The notes beneath the pieces are model-generated. The model saw nothing but the letters and a program-made list of their open reading frames with translations. It was not told the origin of the DNA and did no database searches. A DNA stretch of 10,776 bases from a bacterium (GTDB taxonomy: Bacteria > Auribacterota > UBA3054 > B51-G9), in contig JAOZNZ010000069.1 of the NCBI GenBank assembly GCA_029933535.1, positions 1-10,776 on the forward strand. Reading direction: 5' to 3'. Below are positions 6,700 to 10,776 of the stretch, piece by piece (the first letter of the stretch is position 1; each line of letters begins with the position of its first letter). The translations under genes were made by a program, and so were the position numbers.

Positions 6700-6730
6700 T
6701 TTTTCATTTCCAGGAAAAGTAACCGTTAAA

Positions 6731-6796
6731 GTTTATTGCAGTACATTGAAACAAACTTCACAAGTTTATTGCAGTACATTGAAACAAACTTCACAT
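6731..6796. repeat. Perfect tandem duplication, 33-bp unit x 2
   Basis: The unit starting GTTTATTGCAGTACATTGAA occurs at 6731-6763 and again from 6764. Identity runs for 32 bases of the second copy (to 6795) and also takes in the two A residues before each copy. It lies 32-97 bp upstream of the rarA start, downstream of the 6S RNA candidate on the minus strand. The absence of any mismatch suggests a recent duplication or a site under constraint. It may be a protein-binding site or a leader element of rarA. Confidence 0.9.
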
Positions 6797-6820
6797 TGCT
6801 AAACTATAAAACTTAAGAAA

Positions 6821-7080
6821 GTAACAGAAGAGAGAGGGGAATTAGATTAAATTACCCCGCGAATGCCGTCTGGTAAGACGCTGTTGGACCGTAATGAAAG
6901 GTGGGTGCCGTGACAAGCTTGTGCGCCGTCCCGCAGAAAAACACGGGCATGACTCTCCGCCTGTGCACCAGGCTCCCTTACGTCAAAATGTTGGTTCAAG
7001 ATAAGTCTTAGCATAACGAACACCGCAGGGTGATTTATATTTAAAATTCCAAATAAAGATTCTTTTTTTCTTCTGTTACC
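6821..7080 (-). ncRNA. ssrS: Probable 6S RNA
   Basis: 6S RNA mimics an open promoter and sequesters the housekeeping RNA polymerase holoenzyme. On the minus strand the core begins CACCCTGCGGTGTTCG (about 7032-7017) and ends GGCATTCGCGGGGT (about 6866-6853). ACCCTGCG pairs with CGCGGGGT, as in the closing stem of known 6S RNAs, whose 3' half typically carries a GGCATTC-like word followed by a G-rich strand. Internal words TTGAACC and AAGGGAGCC also recall the family. An outer stem GTAACAGAAGA (7079-7069) / TCTTCTGTTAC (6831-6821) closes the molecule at about 260 nt, longer than the ~180-200 nt of E. coli. A promoter places the start at the outer stem. The neighbourhood of rarA fits, as I recall 6S genes beside rarA in several phyla. 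This is recognition by eye, not a covariance-model hit. Confidence 0.78.
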
Positions 7081-7088
7081 GGACAATA

Positions 7089-7118
7089 ATTTTACTATTT
7101 CAGCAAATTGATTTTCAA
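7089..7118 (-). promoter_or_regulatory. Sigma70-type promoter for the 6S RNA
   Basis: On the minus strand there is a -35 element TTGAAA (7118-7113), an 18-bp spacer and a -10 element TAAAAT (7094-7089). Each hexamer is one base from consensus. The expected start, 6-8 nt further, falls at about 7080-7083, exactly where the outer stem of the RNA begins (GGTAACAG). That coincidence supports both calls. Confidence 0.7.
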
Positions 7119-7277
7119 TTCCTTTTACCGGTAGCTATATGTTTTTAAAAAGTGGCTTTTACCACTCCACTATATAATTATAATAAATAACTGATTTAAA
7201 AGCAAATTAATAAATTTTATGATTAAATGTTTACTGATAAAATATGCTTTGATTTCTTGATTGCATTTTTTGAATTG

Positions 7278-7310
7278 TTATGTTACAATTAAAACATAAT
7301 GTGTTATAAT
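7278..7310 (+). promoter_or_regulatory. Probable promoter with inverted repeat upstream of the PEP-CTERM gene
   Basis: A consensus -10 hexamer TATAAT lies at 7305-7310. No good -35 is present at 16-18 bp; TTACAA at 7283-7288 is the nearest. Overlapping that position is a perfect 7-bp inverted repeat, TTATGTT (7278-7284) / AACATAA (7293-7299). A near-direct repeat GTTACAATTA (7282-7291) / GTTATAATTA (7303-7312) is offset by 21 bp, two helical turns. A poor -35 plus a palindrome would suit an activator-dependent promoter, but AT-rich DNA makes chance palindromes likely. The ribosome site AAGGAG is at 7342-7347, five bases before the ATG. Confidence 0.45.
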
Positions 7311-7352
7311 TATAGCATTATCTAATCCCAAACCAAAATCCAAGGAGAAAAA

Positions 7353-10300
7353 ATGAAAAAAATCCACTTAATTCTAAATGTTGTTTTTGTACTTCTTTTG
7401 TGCAATATCGTGATGGCTTATACTGTTGAACTTGACCCGCTGACTCCGCTTGACAATTATGTGAGTATCGGAGAATGGAATACAGACGATGATTTCGAGG
7501 ACTGGACAACTTTTCAAACTGCTGATCCGGCAGTCTATGGAGGCAGCGTTACCGGTAGAGTTATTGGTAATGACATGAATATTTCATTAAATATTTCTTC
7601 GCTTCCGGAACCAGATGTTCGAGTTGCGAATGTTTTCACTACCGGCTCGGTGTATGAAGTACGTTTGCGTTTTGATCCCTTTACAGAAAATCAGCGTATC
7701 GACTATTTCCCTACAATGGATGGAATATTCAAAGTTCCTCCGATGCATTTTGCTAATAATGGAATTCCCGAACTGCCTGATATTCCTAATGATGGTTTAT
7801 TTCATGTGTATCGCCTGACTTTCGACGCCAGTGATACGTTTTATCTTGGAAGATTGGATTCAATCAGATTTGATATACTTGCTGATTGGAACGTTTCAAA
7901 TGAGACATTTGAGGTTGATTATTTCAGAATTGCTAACGTAATTACAAATGTTCCTTTTGTTAATCCGATAACTGTTGATGGTACACCGCTTCCGTTTTAT
8001 ACTGATTTGGCGGAATGGAATACAGATGGAGATTTTGAAGACTGGATTTTCTCCGGTATTGGAAGCTCGAACGTTTCCGGGGGAATTATGTCCGGAACAC
8101 CGAGTAACGGAGACCCATGGTTCTACAAATCTGATGTTCAGGGATTGCCGCAGCCAAGTTTGGACGAAGTTCCTATTATTGAATTCCGTATTAAACAGTT
8201 ATCATCCTTTACAAGTGAGATGGAAGTGTTTTTCGGCACATCGGACAATCCGGGCGCTTCCGGTAGTCGGCGTGTAATTATTCCCCAATCAGAAATACCT
8301 GTTGACGGTAATTTTCATGTTTATCAATATGATATGTCCGGTCTTCCTGATTGGAGTAGTGAGTTACAATTAATGCGAATAGATCCTTATGTTACTGATA
8401 GTGCTATTGGCAAATTATTTGAAATTGATTATATTCGTGTGGGATCGTTTGATACGCCAACAATTAATCCTTCCGCTTCTCAGGGAACTTATGCTGATAA
8501 AGTTGTTGTAAATTGGGATGAAGTTGATGGTGTTAATAAATATCAGGTGTGGCGGAATACTACAAATGATGACAGTACCGCTGCTATTAATTCACCTGAA
8601 TTAACAACTAATATTTTTGAAGATACAACTGCAGTGTCTGATGTCTATTATTATTATTGGGTAAAAGCTTTTATAACAAACGAATGGGGCGATTTTGGTA
8701 ATTCAGCTTTTGGATTTGCAACAACATCTACAGGACCTTATACTCCTGTAAATGTTTCTCCTGCTGATGGAGCTTTAATACCTTCTTTCCCTGTTGTGCT
8801 TGAAGCTTCTGCTTATTCAGATGAGTACGGCTGGCCGATGGAAGCTGTTCAATGGCAGTTTGATTCAGACACTAATTTTAGTCACGTGAAATGGGACAGT
8901 GGAGTTCTTTTAACAAATCTTACAACTATCGAGCCTCCAAGTTCTATTATTGGAACGCAAAATTACTGGCGTGTTCGCTACCGAAATGATCGTACAAAAT
9001 GGAGTGAATGGTCATCGCCGACAATGTTTGAATTTAATGTGATTCCTGTTACAAATTCGCCTTATTATTTCTATGATACTTTTAATGTTACCGGCAGTGG
9101 AGATGTAAATGAAAATTTCTATGTTGCCGGAAGACAGTTTGGATTGGCTACTCCGCTAAATTACACTATTGAAGGTAATACAGAAATAGGCAGTGATTCA
9201 TCTAATCCGGGTGAATTGATGATAGGTTTATCCAGCGGTGTTTCACCAAACTACAGTTTTACGGGATCAGGTAATTTCAAGCTTGAATTTGATGTTATAC
9301 CACATAATCTTGAAGCAACAAATGACTGGGTAGGTTTAACTTTTGGGAAAAGTAACCAAAGCAGTTTATTCCCTGTAAGCCCATCGGGTGCGGGAATGGT
9401 TTTCTTCGGAAACCATAATTTCCAGGCTTTTGACGGTGAAACACTTGTAGGCGGCGGTGCGGGAGTTCCAAGTGGTGTTCCTCTTCACATTGTATTAACT
9501 GCTTCCACGGAAGCTTTTGACAATGATCCTGTGCAATATTCAGCGTTCGCCAACGGTGTTCCAATGATAGTTGACACCACTCCTAATCCGGCTTATATTT
9601 ATGATGATATCGGTGGATATGATGCTAATTATATTTCTCTGTATAGTTATAATATCCCGGATGGGCCAACTAACTCAAGTTTATTTGATAATCTCAAAAT
9701 TACCGAAGTCGAAAATACTGTAAATGTAACAAACTGGTTAAGCGATTCTGATATGCTTCCAATGAATCCTGCCAAAACAACTCATGCCGTAAATATAAAC
9801 GGCGAATCGGTAACTATTAATGGTGTCAATTTTATTGGCACGGGAACTAATTTCGGCGGTCACGCAAATGGTTCGGCGATCTTACAGTCAAACGGATGGG
9901 AACTTATGAGTTCAGGCGGAACAGTAACTTTCCATAATGACGAAACTGTAACAAATATTGTTACCGACAGCGGAACAAAAACTCTAATGGAATATTTCGG
10001 GTACTTCAATAATGCGGCAGGATTAAGATTATCCGGTCTTACTCCTTTTTCATCAAATGTCGTTTCTATATATTCTTATGGTTGGGGAAATCCGGGCGCA
10101 GGAAGATTCCTTTACTTCTCAAGCACATCCGGCGGTTCTATAACAAATGTTGATCAGGATACTTACGGTTTAGGTTCAGGTATTATTGTTCGCTATGGTT
10201 ATGTGGCTGACGGGAATGGAGAATGTACTATCGTTATTTCACCTGTTATAAGTGCAGGATGGCATCTTTCAGGTTTCTACAGCGAGGAAATCGCAGAGGT

Positions 10301-10670
10301 ACCGGCAACGATCAGTGTCGCTGATAAACTTGACTTTGGCGAAGTTGTAGCTGGAATTCCAACTACTCTTCAACTCGAAGTTATGAATATGGGAGCCGGT
10401 GTCGTATCAGGTTCGATTAGTGGAATTGTCGCGCCGTTCAGTATGGCGGATTCATATTTTGCGATTTCGGCAGCTTCTGATATCATAAATGTAACATTTA
10501 ATCCATCAGGAGAAGAAATTTACTCGGAAACTATTACATTGTCAGGTAGCGGGGGTGATGCACAGGTTGAGTTAACCGGAACCGGTGTACCGGAACCGGG
10601 AATATTATGGATTGTTGGATTGTTGGAATTATGGATTATTGGAAAACACCGCAAACGTCTAACGTCCTAA
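7353..10670 (+). CDS. Secreted multidomain PEP-CTERM protein
   Basis: This 1105-residue protein has a signal peptide (1-22, cleavage likely after MAYT or VMA). Two related modules follow (about 31-195 and 211-364), both opening with EWNTD-x-DFEDW and containing FHVY and an (E)xDY(F/I)R ending; they look like beta-sandwich, possibly carbohydrate-binding, domains. Next come an Fn3 domain (368-458), an Fn3-like domain (463-563, with NYWRVRYRNDRTKWSEWS), a LamG-like region (570-787), a Gly/Ser-rich beta region of unknown type (790-978) and an ASH-like domain (983-1078, LDFGEVVAG, then VTFNPSG). The C-terminus is a PEP-CTERM signal: VPEPG (1079-1083), a hydrophobic stretch and KHRKR. Exosortase systems process such tails in exopolysaccharide-producing bacteria. 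No catalytic motif is recognised, so adhesion or glycan binding is inferred. Only two Cys are present (one in the signal peptide). ATG 7353 follows AAGGAG. Confidence 0.93.
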   Translation: MKKIHLILNVVFVLLLCNIVMAYTVELDPLTPLDNYVSIGEWNTDDDFEDWTTFQTADPAVYGGSVTGRVIGNDMNISLNISSLPEPDVRVANVFTTGSVYEVRLRFDPFTENQRIDYFPTMDGIFKVPPMHFANNGIPELPDIPNDGLFHVYRLTFDASDTFYLGRLDSIRFDILADWNVSNETFEVDYFRIANVITNVPFVNPITVDGTPLPFYTDLAEWNTDGDFEDWIFSGIGSSNVSGGIMSGTPSNGDPWFYKSDVQGLPQPSLDEVPIIEFRIKQLSSFTSEMEVFFGTSDNPGASGSRRVIIPQSEIPVDGNFHVYQYDMSGLPDWSSELQLMRIDPYVTDSAIGKLFEIDYIRVGSFDTPTINPSASQGTYADKVVVNWDEVDGVNKYQVWRNTTNDDSTAAINSPELTTNIFEDTTAVSDVYYYYWVKAFITNEWGDFGNSAFGFATTSTGPYTPVNVSPADGALIPSFPVVLEASAYSDEYGWPMEAVQWQFDSDTNFSHVKWDSGVLLTNLTTIEPPSSIIGTQNYWRVRYRNDRTKWSEWSSPTMFEFNVIPVTNSPYYFYDTFNVTGSGDVNENFYVAGRQFGLATPLNYTIEGNTEIGSDSSNPGELMIGLSSGVSPNYSFTGSGNFKLEFDVIPHNLEATNDWVGLTFGKSNQSSLFPVSPSGAGMVFFGNHNFQAFDGETLVGGGAGVPSGVPLHIVLTASTEAFDNDPVQYSAFANGVPMIVDTTPNPAYIYDDIGGYDANYISLYSYNIPDGPTNSSLFDNLKITEVENTVNVTNWLSDSDMLPMNPAKTTHAVNINGESVTINGVNFIGTGTNFGGHANGSAILQSNGWELMSSGGTVTFHNDETVTNIVTDSGTKTLMEYFGYFNNAAGLRLSGLTPFSSNVVSIYSYGWGNPGAGRFLYFSSTSGGSITNVDQDTYGLGSGIIVRYGYVADGNGECTIVISPVISAGWHLSGFYSEEIAEVPATISVADKLDFGEVVAGIPTTLQLEVMNMGAGVVSGSISGIVAPFSMADSYFAISAASDIINVTFNPSGEEIYSETITLSGSGGDAQVELTGTGVPEPGILWIVGLLELWIIGKHRKRLTS
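10607..10642 (+). repeat. GGATTNTTGG-type simple repeat encoding the PEP-CTERM membrane segment
   Basis: The stretch is built from ATGGATTGTTGGATTGTTGG-like words and resembles the ATGGATTAATGG words of the rny-ymdB spacer (minus strand of 3661-3742). In frame it encodes most of the hydrophobic part of the sorting signal (WIVGLLELWIIG). The final basic residues come from another repeated word, AACGTCTAACG (10654-10664), which recurs outside the gene at 10695-10705. Confidence 0.6.
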
Positions 10671-10678
10671 CGAAGTAA

Positions 10679-10738
10679 CACGCGAAGCGTGATCAACGTC
10701 TAACGATTATTTATTCCCGACGCCCTTTGGGGCCGGGA
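10679..10738 (+). terminator. Hairpins after the PEP-CTERM gene, possible weak terminator
   Basis: Two hairpins follow the stop codon. The first is CACGC (10679-10683) / GCGTG (10687-10691). The second is stronger: TCCCG (10715-10719) pairs with CGGGA (10734-10738) and GCCC (10722-10725) with GGGC (10730-10733), with a 2-nt bulge and a TTTG loop. The second is followed by TCTTTGC, a poor T-tract. Position favours a terminator, but similar GC-rich hairpins in this window look like dispersed repeats. Confidence 0.4.
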
Positions 10739-10776
10739 TCTTTGCTATTGCTACGACATTTATAATTTATTATTTA

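Larger units (their letters stand above)
7083..7352. other. AT-rich divergent intergenic region
   Basis: These 270 bp separate the minus-strand 6S RNA from the plus-strand PEP-CTERM gene and hold promoters for both. The middle (about 7170-7270) is strongly AT-rich with no gene and no obvious structured element. A weak 5-bp hairpin AGTGG (7151-7155) / CCACT (7162-7166), followed by T residues on the minus strand, is too short to call a terminator. Confidence 0.7.

Noticed and set aside
6696..6707. Three-codon upstream ORF (ATG AAA AAG TGA) overlapping the rarA GTG
   Set aside because: It lacks a properly spaced ribosome site and is short enough to arise by chance; a translational control role cannot be supported from sequence alone.
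6731..6796. CRISPR array (two copies ending near ATTGAAAC)
   Set aside because: The whole 33-bp unit is duplicated with no variable spacer, there are only two copies, and no cas gene is present.
6847..7086. 79-codon minus-strand ORF
   Set aside because: It coincides with the structured 6S RNA candidate, has no ribosome site and its translation resembles no protein.
7146..7166. Minus-strand intrinsic terminator (AGTGG/CCACT hairpin followed by T residues)
   Set aside because: The stem is only 5 bp and no minus-strand gene lies upstream for it to terminate.

Overview
The window looks like chromosomal DNA of a Gram-negative-type bacterium of the PVC group, most likely a Planctomycetota (Phycisphaerae-like) or Kiritimatiellota/Lentisphaerota lineage. 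Three things suggest this: a secreted multidomain protein with a PEP-CTERM (exosortase) tail, a lipoprotein with an outer-membrane-type lipobox, and intergenic spacers filled with short degenerate repeats (CTGACACC-, TTCGATG-, ATGGATTA- and GCGCTTCGCGAAC-like words) of the kind I associate with such genomes. The phylum assignment is inference. DNA is AT-rich, with GC-richer repeat islands.

Layout. From 7080 down to 1 everything reads on the minus strand. First comes a probable 6S RNA (about 6821-7080) with its own promoter. Then follow rarA (AAA+ clamp-loader-like ATPase), rny (RNase Y, 23 bp later), a 226-bp repeat island, ymdB (metallophosphoesterase), a small protein that may have an Sm-like fold, comF (ATGA overlap with the previous gene) and a lipoprotein. 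A second repeat island (597-960) separates these from a membrane protein of the TIGR03546 type. That gene overlaps by ATGA the start of a TIGR03545-type gene, which runs off the window at base 1. On the plus strand a single long gene (7353-10670) encodes a 1105-aa secreted protein: signal peptide, two copies of a ~180-aa module, two Fn3-like domains, a LamG-like region, an unknown beta-rich region, an ASH-like domain and a PEP-CTERM anchor.

How the parts fit. The minus-strand block is housekeeping: RNA turnover (RNase Y, and YmdB, which is functionally linked to RNase Y in Bacillus), replication-fork maintenance (RarA), and global transcription control by 6S RNA. The small protein between ymdB and comF has no recognised function, but a possible Sm-like fold in this context is suggestive. 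The plus-strand gene is an unrelated surface or exopolysaccharide-associated protein transcribed divergently from the 6S RNA.

The most notable points are: the 6S RNA candidate, with a good sigma70-type promoter and a terminal stem that starts at the predicted transcription start; an Asn-to-Asp change at a metal-ligand position of YmdB; a 33-bp perfect tandem duplication between 6S and rarA; and intergenic-type repeats that appear to have been absorbed into the coding sequence of rarA (N-terminus) and of the PEP-CTERM protein (C-terminal tail). I found no defence system, CRISPR array, transposase or tRNA.
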